From NCBI GenBank assembly GCA_937974275.1, contig CALJIF010000112.1, forward strand, positions 1 through 14,919: DNA of 14,919 nt, read 5' to 3'. The DNA comes from an uncultured Flavobacteriales bacterium (GTDB taxonomy: Bacteria > Bacteroidota > Bacteroidia > Palsa-965). Position numbers and translations under genes: made by a program. The notes beneath the pieces are model-generated. The model was given only the letters and a program-made list of their open reading frames with translations. It had not been told where the DNA came from and did no database searches. Shown in pieces: positions 1-7,620 of this stretch. Each line of letters starts with the position of its first letter. Positions within the stretch are counted from its first letter, which is position 1.

Positions 1-2
1 AT

Positions 3-119
3 GATGGTGATGCACGCAATGAAATGCTTTCCAATTATGAAAGATTGTACCGCAAACTGTCTGAACAAGGCGGAGCGTCTGCTACGACAGCACGTTTAAT
101 CGACGAATACTTGAAATGA
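3..119 (+). CDS. lpxB: C-terminal fragment, probable lipid-A-disaccharide synthase LpxB
   Basis: This is the last 38 codons of a gene that begins before the window. The reading frame is open from base 3 to the TGA at 117-119. The tail has a Tyr-x-x-Leu...Leu segment, then Gly-Gly-Ala-Ser, then Thr-Ala-Arg-Leu-Ile and a final Tyr-Leu-Lys. This resembles the C-terminal helices of LpxB, the GT19 enzyme that joins UDP-2,3-diacylglucosamine and lipid X on the inner membrane during lipid A synthesis. The TGA overlaps the ATG of the next gene (ATGA at 116-119), so the two are probably cotranscribed and translationally coupled. The fragment is short and no catalytic residue is visible. Other GT-B enzymes such as MurG end in similar helices, so the name is tentative. 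Confidence 0.55.
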   Translation, partial: DGDARNEMLSNYERLYRKLSEQGGASATTARLIDEYLK

Positions 120-1276
120 TGAATCGAATTATAGTATTTCTAATTGTGTGGTGTTGTACCGATTCCTTGTTCGGGAATCAGGTTCGCGTTCGTATTTTAT
201 CAACTTTGAAAGTAGAACAGCTGAACGTATCCAATGCACAAGGTGGCTTCAGTGTTTATATGGATACGCTGAAACTTGTGGATTCTCTGGCCGCAAAAGT
301 AATTCGTGTTCAAGCCGTAGGCGACTCGTTAGAGTTATTGGCTCCCGGTGTGAATCTGGGCAAGTGCTCAAAATTATATTGGCGTATTAATTCGGATAGC
401 TCTGTGTTCAAGATAAAGCCGTTGAAGCCCATGAACGGTACACGCAGTTATCAGGGATCGTTAAGTATCAGAGCCGTTGGGGGATTATTGGAATGCATAA
501 CTGTTGCGGAATTAGAAAATTATGTTGGTGGAGTCGTAGAGTCGGAGTCCGGAGGGAAAACTCCGCTTGAATTTTATAAAGTGCAAGCCATCTTATGCAG
601 GACTTATGCTTTGTCGCACCTTAACCGTCATGGATTGGAAGGTTTTGATGTTTGTGATGGAGTACATTGTCAAGTGTATAAAAGTCGCACCGTAGATCCT
701 GTAGTGTTGGAAGGAGTTACTCAAACTGCAGGTCAGGTAGTTGTGGATAGAAATCTGATTATGATTACAGCGGCTTTTCATTCCAATTGTGGCGGACAAA
801 CTGCGAACTCGGAAGATGTTTGGGGAGCATCTGTCAGTTATTTGCGTTCCATTCGTGATACATTTTGTATCAGAAGCTCACAGGCGTATTGGACACGAAA
901 AATTGCAAAGGATGATTGGTTGAGCTATTTGCAATTGAAACATAAATATCCGGTAAAGGACAGCATGGCGAGTTACAGTGCATTAAATATGACACAAGAG
1001 CAACGTACCACGAATTACGTTTACGGTAACTATCGAATTCCCTATAAAACCATTCGCAGCGATTGGCAATTGAAGTCGGCATATTTTTCTATCGAAGAAC
1101 GAAATGATAGTATTGTTATTCGTGGACGCGGATACGGACATGGCGTAGGATTATGTCAGGAAGGCGCTATCAGTATGGCAAAGCGCGGGTATAAATACGA
1201 TCAAATTATAAAGTATTATTACCGTAATGTAGAGATCGTGCATTTATCCAGATTATGGTTTTTCCGTGAGGAATAA
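116..1276 (+). CDS. SpoIID/LytB domain protein, secreted peptidoglycan lytic enzyme
   Basis: The 386-aa protein has a likely signal peptide (hydrophobic residues about 5-13, cleavage near 20) and a SpoIID domain over roughly residues 115-375. The signature YVGGVVESE places the expected catalytic Glu at 144. It is followed by KVQAILCRTYAL (155-166), the serine/glycine block FHSNCGG (221-227), VWG (235-237) and the C-terminal GRGYGHGVG...QEGA block (337-351). Cys180 and Cys185, in a DVC-DGVHCQVY context, match the position of a cysteine pair that I recall being zinc-associated in clostridial SpoIID. SpoIID enzymes are lytic transglycosylases acting on glycan strands lacking stem peptides; in non-sporulating bacteria the role is general wall turnover or is unknown. 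The start at 116 overlaps the upstream stop by 4 nt; a second ATG at 119 is possible. The protein is rich in cysteine for an exported enzyme. Confidence 0.9.
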   Translation: MMNRIIVFLIVWCCTDSLFGNQVRVRILSTLKVEQLNVSNAQGGFSVYMDTLKLVDSLAAKVIRVQAVGDSLELLAPGVNLGKCSKLYWRINSDSSVFKIKPLKPMNGTRSYQGSLSIRAVGGLLECITVAELENYVGGVVESESGGKTPLEFYKVQAILCRTYALSHLNRHGLEGFDVCDGVHCQVYKSRTVDPVVLEGVTQTAGQVVVDRNLIMITAAFHSNCGGQTANSEDVWGASVSYLRSIRDTFCIRSSQAYWTRKIAKDDWLSYLQLKHKYPVKDSMASYSALNMTQEQRTTNYVYGNYRIPYKTIRSDWQLKSAYFSIEERNDSIVIRGRGYGHGVGLCQEGAISMAKRGYKYDQIIKYYYRNVEIVHLSRLWFFREE

Positions 1277-1324
1277 TTGCTTGTTGAATTCAATGCTGTA
1301 TCTTAACAGTATTGGTAACATACT

Positions 1325-2212
1325 ATGAAAGCTCAACTGATTGCACTTATAACTTTTTGTTGTTTTTCAATTGCACTAACAGCAAATCGTCATCCCGGAG
1401 ATACCCTTTTTCCGACGGAAGTTGTTCAGGCTTATTTTTCAATTGATGGATTTCCCGCAAAAGCCAATCATTTGTGCTGTGCCATGGATAAGGAAAAGTT
1501 TCAGAGTAAAACTTTGGGACAGTCTTTATCACCAAGAGTTATCCGAACATGCCGTTTAATTTTCCAGAATACATCCCAAGCGGTTGTTGCTGTTTGGTTG
1601 CGAGATGCAGAAACCAGTCACGATTATTACGTCTATCTCACTTACGAAGGTTGCTGGAAGATGCGTGATATCAGGACCTTTCAAAAAGTAGAAGAAACGC
1701 GAAAGCGATTGAAAGAATTAAATGCGTTGTCCAAAGATGAACTCGGAAAAGGAACAGATTCAACGACCGGGCGAACACTAAAGTTTGAACAAGCCAATTT
1801 GGACTTACAGATTGCGCCTGATAGTGTTATTAAAGCACATTTGACAGCGAAACAAAAAGATTTTAATGCATTGGTTAGTTACCTGAAAAAGAAGAAATAC
1901 TTTGAAACAGGCGATAGTCTGTTAACAGTAATAAATTCTGATAAAAAGGCTCGCTCGTTAATGGACAAGTGTTTGATTCGTGAGGTTACCAGAAGTAAAA
2001 ACAATCCGAATATTTACCACTTTATTATCGGTGGTATAGGGGACAATGTTGTCGGGTTTTTGTACAACGATACGCCGACTCCATTGAAGAATACTCCTGA
2101 TTTCACGGATCAAGAGAATTTTTTACACCGTTCAGTGCCTATGCCGCATGAGAATGGGTATATCATCTTAGATCGGATTGATCTTCGCTGGTACCTGTTT
2201 AAATCCACATAA
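1325..2212 (+). CDS. Hypothetical secreted protein, 295 aa
   Basis: I do not recognise this family. The first 20 residues form a clear signal peptide: a lysine, then a hydrophobic run, then Ala-Leu-Thr-Ala before Asn-Arg. The mature part has five cysteines (51, 52, 76, 110, 216). A central charged segment (about 117-145) looks helical and possibly coiled-coil. The N-terminal half has beta-like stretches around 73-115, and the C-terminal part (about 228-292) is again aromatic and beta-rich. No lipobox, membrane anchor or type IX sorting domain is visible, so it is most likely periplasmic. It lies 48 nt after the SpoIID gene on the same strand, so it may share that operon; the best upstream promoter-like match (TATCTTAA at 1300-1307) is weak. 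The start is the ATG directly before the signal peptide. The coding call is firm from length, signal peptide and codon use, but the function is unknown. Confidence 0.8.
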   Translation: MKAQLIALITFCCFSIALTANRHPGDTLFPTEVVQAYFSIDGFPAKANHLCCAMDKEKFQSKTLGQSLSPRVIRTCRLIFQNTSQAVVAVWLRDAETSHDYYVYLTYEGCWKMRDIRTFQKVEETRKRLKELNALSKDELGKGTDSTTGRTLKFEQANLDLQIAPDSVIKAHLTAKQKDFNALVSYLKKKKYFETGDSLLTVINSDKKARSLMDKCLIREVTRSKNNPNIYHFIIGGIGDNVVGFLYNDTPTPLKNTPDFTDQENFLHRSVPMPHENGYIILDRIDLRWYLFKST

Positions 2213-2224
2213 CTAGTTGTGTTT

Positions 2225-2265
2225 GAATTAGGTTTTGATTAAATTCACTTCGTTGAACCTAATTC
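2225..2265 (+). promoter_or_regulatory. 10-bp inverted repeat in the leader of the protease gene
   Basis: The arms gaattaggtt (2225-2234) and aacctaattc (2256-2265) are perfect reverse complements separated by 21 nt, and the right arm ends 8 nt before the ATG at 2274. There is no T-run after it, so it is not a rho-independent terminator for the preceding gene. It could be an mRNA hairpin near the ribosome entry site or a DNA operator; the sequence alone cannot separate these. Confidence 0.5.
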
Positions 2266-2273
2266 CTACAAAC

Positions 2274-5200
2274 ATGATTAAAAAGCTACTCGCACTTGTT
2301 GTGCTTGCAATCGGAGTTAATCTCTCTGCCCAGTCCGTTTATCCGGATTATCAAGACGGAAAAATTTGGTTTCAGGTTAAAGATGATGTTCGCATTACAG
2401 CGTCATTGAAAGATGATCATTACAATCTTCCGTTGGCAACTTTGCCATTTTTGCCGGAATTAGCGAAATCACATCCGGGAGCACATTTATCGCGTCCGTT
2501 TCATGCGGCAAAAAATTCGCCCATTTTACAACGTACCTTTTTATTGACGTTTAACGACCATGCCAATGTGATGCAGATCATCAGTGATTTGAAGTCAACG
2601 GGTCAAGTTGTTTATGCAGAGCGCGTTCCGTTGGATCGTCCGACGCTCACACCGAACGATCCATCATATTCTTCACAGTGGCACTTAAATGTGATCAACG
2701 CTTCAGGAGCCTGGAACTATTTCTCTTCCGGTTCCACAATCAAGATTGCAATTGTTGATGATGCTTTACAGCGCTCACATCCTGATTTATCCGGGAATTT
2801 ATGGGTGAATCCGGGTGAAATTCCAAATAATAATATTGACGATGACGGTAACGGGTACATTGACGACATCAACGGATATGACGTAGGCAGCAACGATAAT
2901 AATCCTGATCCGCCAAGTTCCAGCTTTAGTCATGGTACACACGTAGCTGGTTGCGCCAGTGCAACGACCAATAACAACACAGGTGTTGCTGCAATAGGAT
3001 TTAGTTGTAAACTCATTGCCGTTAAAGCAACAACACAAGCGTCTGTCGTTACTAATGGTTACGATGGAATTGTGTATGCCGTAGCAGCAGGAGCAGATGT
3101 CATCAATATGTCTTGGGGCGGAACAGGTTCATCTACTACAGCGCAAAACATTATTTCCTGGGCTAATGGTCAAGGTGTTGTTTTAGTTGCTGCAGCAGGC
3201 AATAACAATACGAACACAATGTTTTATCCTGCAGGATATACACAATGTATTGCAGTGGCTGCCACTTCCAGTAACGACGCAAAAGCCAGTTTTTCAAATT
3301 ACGGAACCTGGGTAGATATTTCTGCTCCGGGAAATAATATTTATGCGACAACCGTAAACAGCACTTACGGTAACATGAGCGGTACATCCATGGCTTCCCC
3401 AATTGTTGCGGGATTAGCAGGCTTGATGTTATCATTGAATCCGGCATTGTCACCGTCTGACATCAGAACTTGTATTACTTCAACTGCAACGAATATCAAT
3501 TCTCAAAACCCTTCTTACACGGGTCAATTGGGTGCAGGACGTATCAATGCCAACAATGCGATGAACTGCATTGCTGCAACATTGAACTGGCCTCCGGTTG
3601 CAGATTTTACGGCAAACATTACAACAGTTACCGCGGGAGGTTCCGTAATTTTCACGAATCAGTCTCTGTATAACCCAACCACATACAGCTGGACATTCCA
3701 AGGCGGGACACCGGGTACATTTAATGGAGCAAATCCTCCTGCAATTGTTTACAACACGCCCGGAACATACAACGTAACACTTACAGTAAGCAGTGCAAAC
3801 GGATCAGATACTGAAACCAGAACCGGTTATATTACCGTTGTTGCTGCTTCCGGTTGTACACGCGTTAATTTACCTGCACCTTCCAACTGGACACCGGTGA
3901 ATTATTACACGGGTTCTTCGGTTGGTTCCGATGGATGGATTAATGGTATGAACACTTATTTGGACAGAGAAAAGGCTATGTATTTTGATGCTTCATCACA
4001 ACCGTACACACAGTTGGTGAATGTGTGGGTAGCATTCGGATTGGCATATTCTGCGAATCCGAGTAAAATTGTGAATGTGAAAGTTTACGATGGAACCAGC
4101 GGAACTCCGGGTGCGCAAATTGGGACTGCTGTCGGTAAGTCGATGGGTCAAATTATGCAGGATGTGAATGGAAACTATTACTCAGAGTTTTCTTTTGTAA
4201 ATAATCCAATTACACTTCCTGTATCTAAACGTTTCTTCGTAAGCGTTGATTTAACCAATTTACAATGGACAACAGGCACTAAAGACACGTTGAGTATTGT
4301 TTCCAACACAGCAGGACAAACAACTCCATCTGCAATCTGGGAAAGACAATCCAATAACAATTGGTACCAGTATACAACAGCAGGATCCTGGAATTTATCG
4401 GCATCACTTTACATTCATCCGTTTCTGACCAGCCAAAACACGGTGGCGCAAATTACGCCTAGTGCTACCAGTATTTGTGCAGGTAATTCCATTTCATTTG
4501 ATGCAGCAGGCTCAACTTATCAGGACACGTTGTTGTGGTATTTCCCGAATGCCTCACCGTTGACATCAAACAATGTAGTGCAGTCGGTTAATTTCAATAA
4601 TCCGGGCACTTATAATGCTATTTTGTATGTTGTAGGTGGCGGATGTAATTTGTTTGATTCTGCATTTGTTTCGATTACAGTTAATCCAAACCCCGTGGTA
4701 AACGTTACAAGCACTGCTACAACAGTGTGTCCTTCAACTCCTGTAATCATGACTGCCAGCGGCGCAACATCATATGTTTGGTCACCCGGAACCTTCCTGA
4801 ATCAAACTACAGGAGCCTCAGTAATTAGTACGCCAACTACAAGTATCACCTACAATGTGCAAGGAACCGGTGCGAATGGTTGTGTGACTAACGCCAATGT
4901 TGTGATTCAGGTTGACGAAGATCCTGTAGCGGCAATTGCTCCAAGTGATTCTGTTATTTGTATTAACCAAACGATCACTTTTGATGGCAGTAACAGCGCT
5001 AATGCGATGAATTACTCCTGGTCATTCCCGGGTGGAACACCATCCACATCTAATGCATCTTCCCCGGTTGTGTTGTATCCGAATGCAGGCACATACACAG
5101 CACAACTTATTGTAACTAATTCGTGCGGTGCAGATACGATCACTTTCAATAATATTGGCGTGGGATGTGTTGGCATGGAAGAGCACAATACTGCAGTATC

Positions 5201-5429
5201 AGCGTTCTACAATGGAACACAACACGAATTGATGTTGCAATTACCATCAGCATCGGCAAATCGTATGATGATTGTTCGCAATTCCTTGGGTCAGGATGTT
5301 TACGCTCGTTCGTTGAACGGAGTTAGTGGTCCTGTGCAAGTTGCATTGCCTTCTGTTGCAGCCGGTGTTTATTACCTCATGGTTACTTCAGGTGATGAAA
5401 AATTTGTGATGAAATTCGTAGTGGAATAA
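2274..5429 (+). CDS. Secreted S8 subtilisin-like protease with PKD-like domains and T9SS sorting domain
   Basis: The 1051-aa precursor has a signal peptide (1-20, ending Leu-Ser-Ala-Gln) and an N-terminal propeptide-like region to about 125. The subtilase domain spans about 135-435, with the triad Asp162, His220 (HGTHVAG) and Ser372 (GTSMASP) and oxyanion Asn310 (AAAGN). An Asp/Asn-rich insert at 185-203 (IDDDGNGYIDD core) looks like a calcium loop. A PKD domain lies at about 440-524, an unassigned beta-rich domain at 528-722, and three Ig/PKD-like domains at about 727-802, 805-882 and 884-962. The last 86 residues (966-1051) look like a type A T9SS sorting domain, with NSLGQDVY, GVYYLMV and a terminal KFVVE. 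It should be exported by Sec, then by the type IX system, and kept at or released from the cell surface. The ATG at 2274 is chosen over an in-frame TTG at 2235 because it starts directly at the signal peptide. A strong terminator follows. Confidence 0.93.
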   Translation: MIKKLLALVVLAIGVNLSAQSVYPDYQDGKIWFQVKDDVRITASLKDDHYNLPLATLPFLPELAKSHPGAHLSRPFHAAKNSPILQRTFLLTFNDHANVMQIISDLKSTGQVVYAERVPLDRPTLTPNDPSYSSQWHLNVINASGAWNYFSSGSTIKIAIVDDALQRSHPDLSGNLWVNPGEIPNNNIDDDGNGYIDDINGYDVGSNDNNPDPPSSSFSHGTHVAGCASATTNNNTGVAAIGFSCKLIAVKATTQASVVTNGYDGIVYAVAAGADVINMSWGGTGSSTTAQNIISWANGQGVVLVAAAGNNNTNTMFYPAGYTQCIAVAATSSNDAKASFSNYGTWVDISAPGNNIYATTVNSTYGNMSGTSMASPIVAGLAGLMLSLNPALSPSDIRTCITSTATNINSQNPSYTGQLGAGRINANNAMNCIAATLNWPPVADFTANITTVTAGGSVIFTNQSLYNPTTYSWTFQGGTPGTFNGANPPAIVYNTPGTYNVTLTVSSANGSDTETRTGYITVVAASGCTRVNLPAPSNWTPVNYYTGSSVGSDGWINGMNTYLDREKAMYFDASSQPYTQLVNVWVAFGLAYSANPSKIVNVKVYDGTSGTPGAQIGTAVGKSMGQIMQDVNGNYYSEFSFVNNPITLPVSKRFFVSVDLTNLQWTTGTKDTLSIVSNTAGQTTPSAIWERQSNNNWYQYTTAGSWNLSASLYIHPFLTSQNTVAQITPSATSICAGNSISFDAAGSTYQDTLLWYFPNASPLTSNNVVQSVNFNNPGTYNAILYVVGGGCNLFDSAFVSITVNPNPVVNVTSTATTVCPSTPVIMTASGATSYVWSPGTFLNQTTGASVISTPTTSITYNVQGTGANGCVTNANVVIQVDEDPVAAIAPSDSVICINQTITFDGSNSANAMNYSWSFPGGTPSTSNASSPVVLYPNAGTYTAQLIVTNSCGADTITFNNIGVGCVGMEEHNTAVSAFYNGTQHELMLQLPSASANRMMIVRNSLGQDVYARSLNGVSGPVQVALPSVAAGVYYLMVTSGDEKFVMKFVVE

Positions 5430-5447
5430 CAAGAACGCAACTTAACG

Positions 5448-5482
5448 AAAGAGCCGCACGATGAGTGCGGCTCTTTTTTTTT
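5448..5482 (+). terminator. Rho-independent terminator after the S8 protease gene
   Basis: The stem gagccgcac (5451-5459) pairs perfectly with gtgcggctc (5465-5473) around a 5-nt loop. It is extended by flanking aaa/ttt and followed by nine T residues (5474-5482). It lies 18 nt after the protease stop codon. The opposite strand has only three T after the stem, so it should work mainly for the + strand. It ends 2 nt before the convergent stop codon at 5485. Confidence 0.92.
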
Positions 5483-5484
5483 GG

Positions 5485-6267
5485 TTATGGCAATATGTTC
5501 TTGATGATTCTCAGGTTGTGTGTATAACCTCCGCGCTCAGGAGTAAATATGCCGTAATGATCGTAATGATCTATGCGGACACGACCGGAAGCATGAATGA
5601 TCTTGTTTTCACCGATCACAATTCCCACATGTACAATACGGCCTTCTTCATTATCAAAGAATGCTAAATCACCGGGTTGCGCTTCTTCCACAAAACTGTA
5701 GGCATCGCCAATTTCTACTTGTTGGTACGCATCACGCTTTATTTGCAATCCATTCACTTTGAAAACCGCTTGTGTGAATCCGGAACAATCGATACCGAAT
5801 GGAGAACGGCCTCCCCATAAATAGGGCGCATGAATAAATGACATGGCCGTATCTACGATACTTTCTCGTGAAATGTCGGTTTCGAAAGGTTTTGCATTGC
5901 CATCCACTACGTACATGCGTTCTCCAATGCTGCATTCATTGCCGGAAAAGAATGGAAGTGAACTTCCAATGACTATAGGGAATGTAATTCCTGTTGATGT
6001 GTCCGTTATTAGTTGAAATAGATCGGTAACAACAGGTGCAGGGTTTAGTTTTAAATTTTCAAATGCCGATTTGCTCACCGGGACATATTGCTTGCGGTCG
6101 ATCCAGCAATCATAATGATCCCAAGATGTAACGATATGATGCCAGGAATCGCGCGTTTCAATTACTTCAAACGCATCACCAAACAACAGTTGTGTAACCA
6201 TCTCGCTTTTGTCGGATGGTTCACGCCGGCAAGGCACAACACTGAGGTGACAAATTCCGTAAGGCAT
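5485..6267 (-). CDS. C40 NlpC/P60 peptidase with SH3-like N-terminal domain (YkfC-like)
   Basis: This 260-aa protein begins with an SH3b-like domain (about 1-62: VVPCRREPSDKSEM, LLFGD, then a Trp-rich strand), has a linker or second SH3-like segment to about 130, and ends with an NlpC/P60 domain (about 133-255). The catalytic Cys161 is in DCSGF, His213 is in HVGIV, and the third polar residue is His225 (HASG). The WGG before the cysteine is typical. The family cleaves between D-glutamate and the third residue (meso-DAP or Lys) of wall peptides. The closest architecture I know is YkfC, a cytosolic muropeptide-recycling peptidase. No signal peptide is present, which agrees with a cytosolic recycling role. 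It lies 46 nt after the thiolase gene on the same strand, with a hairpin between. It converges with the protease gene across a terminator. Confidence 0.9.
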   Translation of the reverse strand: MPYGICHLSVVPCRREPSDKSEMVTQLLFGDAFEVIETRDSWHHIVTSWDHYDCWIDRKQYVPVSKSAFENLKLNPAPVVTDLFQLITDTSTGITFPIVIGSSLPFFSGNECSIGERMYVVDGNAKPFETDISRESIVDTAMSFIHAPYLWGGRSPFGIDCSGFTQAVFKVNGLQIKRDAYQQVEIGDAYSFVEEAQPGDLAFFDNEEGRIVHVGIVIGENKIIHASGRVRIDHYDHYGIFTPERGGYTHNLRIIKNILP

Positions 6268-6278
6268 TGTTATGGCAA

Positions 6279-6306
6279 AAGGGCTTTCTTGTTACGGAAA
6301 GCCCTT
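6279..6306 (-). terminator. Hairpin, probable terminator after the thiolase gene
   Basis: The arms aagggctttc (6279-6288) and gaaagccctt (6297-6306) pair perfectly over 10 bp with an 8-nt loop, starting 7 nt beyond the thiolase stop codon. In the minus-strand transcript the stem is followed by only about four U residues, so termination may be partial. Some readthrough into the peptidase gene, whose ATG is 11 nt downstream, is plausible. Confidence 0.6.
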
Positions 6307-6313
6307 GATTGTT

Positions 6314-7489
6314 TTACATGTTTTCGATTACGATTGCACTGGCACCGCCGCCGCCGTTACAAATTCCCGCAACGCCGTATTTTGCATTATTCTGTTTCAA
6401 TACGTTAATCAATGTTACGATGATTCGTGCACCGGAACATCCGAGAGGGTGACCCAAAGCCACAGCGCCACCATTAACATTTACTTTTGATGCTTCCAGA
6501 TTCATCAAATCAAGATTTGCTAATGCAACAACCGAAAATGCTTCGTTGATTTCGAAGAAATCAATGTCGTTCATTTGCAAACCGGCTTTAGCAACAGCAG
6601 CAGGAATAGCTTTTGCAGGAGAAGTTGTAAACCATTCAGGCGCTTGTTCAGCATCCGAATAACTTAAAATTTTCGCTAATGGCTTAATGCCCAACTCATC
6701 TGCTTTTTCTTTACTCATCAACACCATTGCAGCAGCTCCATCATTAATGGTAGATGCATTCGCAGCAGTTACGGTTCCGTCTTTTTGAAATGCCGGCTTT
6801 AATCCCGGAATTTTATCCAGACTTACATTTTTGTACTCTTCATCCACGCTAACTACAACATCGCCTTTGCGTGTTTTAACGGTTACGGGTACAACTTCAT
6901 CATTGAATTTTCCTGCTTCCCAGGCAGCAGCTGCACGCTGATACGACTGAATAGCATAAGCATCTTGCTGCTCCCGTGTAATGGAATATTTTGCTGCACA
7001 CAATTCAGCAGAATTGCCCATTAAGTTATTGTGATACACATCTGTTAAGCCGTCTTTTACAATTGCATCCAATAACTGACCATGTCCAAAACGATGCCCG
7101 TAACGACCTTTCTCCACATAATACGGAGCAGCCGACATATTTTCCATGCCACCGGCCACTGCAACTTGTGTATCGCCTAATTTAATGGACTGTGCTGCAT
7201 AAATAACAGTCTTCATTCCTGAAGCACATACTTTGTTAACCGTAGTGCAAGTCACGGCATCCGGTAATCCTGCGAAACGTGCAGCCTGTCGTGCAGGAGC
7301 TTGTCCCAAATTTCCTTGTAATACAGCGCCCATCAGGACTTCATTAATTTGCTCGGGAGCAATTCCGGCGCGTTCAACTGCTGCTTTAATTGCAGTAGCA
7401 CCTAATTGTGTTGCTGATACTTCAGCTAATGCTCCTCCGAAAGACCCCATTGGAGTGCGGGCTGCGGAAACGATATAAACTTCTTTCAT
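6314..7489 (-). CDS. Acetyl-CoA C-acetyltransferase (thiolase family)
   Basis: This is a 391-aa full-length thiolase. It condenses two acetyl-CoA to acetoacetyl-CoA or runs the reverse cleavage, in the cytosol. The nucleophile Cys88 is in NKVCASGMK, the NEAF motif is at 315-318, His347 is in GHPLGCSGAR, and the acid/base Cys377 is in CNGGGGAS. The N-terminus VYIVSAARTPMGSFGG is standard. I place the start at 7489, directly before that conserved block. An in-frame ATT/ATG-type extension to 7516 adds nine residues not seen in the family and would overlap the promoter. Thiolases of this kind serve fatty-acid and amino-acid degradation or ketone and polyhydroxyalkanoate metabolism; no partner gene here decides between them. 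A consensus -7 promoter element lies 27 nt upstream, and a hairpin follows the stop. Confidence 0.93.
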   Translation of the reverse strand: MKEVYIVSAARTPMGSFGGALAEVSATQLGATAIKAAVERAGIAPEQINEVLMGAVLQGNLGQAPARQAARFAGLPDAVTCTTVNKVCASGMKTVIYAAQSIKLGDTQVAVAGGMENMSAAPYYVEKGRYGHRFGHGQLLDAIVKDGLTDVYHNNLMGNSAELCAAKYSITREQQDAYAIQSYQRAAAAWEAGKFNDEVVPVTVKTRKGDVVVSVDEEYKNVSLDKIPGLKPAFQKDGTVTAANASTINDGAAAMVLMSKEKADELGIKPLAKILSYSDAEQAPEWFTTSPAKAIPAAVAKAGLQMNDIDFFEINEAFSVVALANLDLMNLEASKVNVNGGAVALGHPLGCSGARIIVTLINVLKQNNAKYGVAGICNGGGGASAIVIENM

Positions 7490-7515
7490 AATTTTCTGTG
7501 TATAATAATTGCGCA

Positions 7516-7523
7516 CAAATCTA
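7516..7523 (-). promoter_or_regulatory. Bacteroidota-type -7 promoter element for the thiolase gene
   Basis: On the minus strand this reads TAGATTTG, an exact match to the TAnnTTTG consensus of the main Bacteroidota sigma factor. It ends 26 nt before the thiolase ATG, giving a short leader. I could not find a clear -33 TTG. Confidence 0.5.
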
Positions 7524-7575
7524 ACTATTTTAATTGCCCCATGTGAACCTTGTTAGCAAACAGTGAGTTTCTTCC

Positions 7576-7597
7576 CGGTCAAGTAGAAATTTGACCG
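7576..7597. repeat. 7-bp inverted repeat in the divergent thiolase/pgpH-like intergenic region
   Basis: The arms cggtcaa (7576-7582) and ttgaccg (7591-7597) are perfect reverse complements with an 8-nt spacer. They sit 24 nt upstream of the GTG start of the 7TM-HD gene, on the far side of the thiolase promoter. The symmetry would suit a dimeric DNA-binding regulator or a small hairpin, but a 7-bp repeat can also occur by chance. Confidence 0.35.
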
Positions 7598-7620
7598 CCG
7601 ATTCTCGTTAATTTCGTTTC

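Noticed and set aside
1308..1324. Small inverted repeat agtat...atact before the 295-aa protein gene
   Set aside because: Only 5 bp with a 7-nt loop in AT-rich sequence; expected by chance and without a T-run.
2235..2273. Upstream in-frame TTG start for the S8 protease, adding 13 residues
   Set aside because: The added residues would put a polar stretch before the signal peptide, and the segment coincides with the leader inverted repeat; the ATG at 2274 begins exactly at the signal peptide.
6088..6408. 106-codon + strand open frame over the peptidase and thiolase ends
   Set aside because: It spans the 3' end of the thiolase, an intergenic hairpin and the start of the peptidase gene on the opposite strand; no start context or domain supports it.
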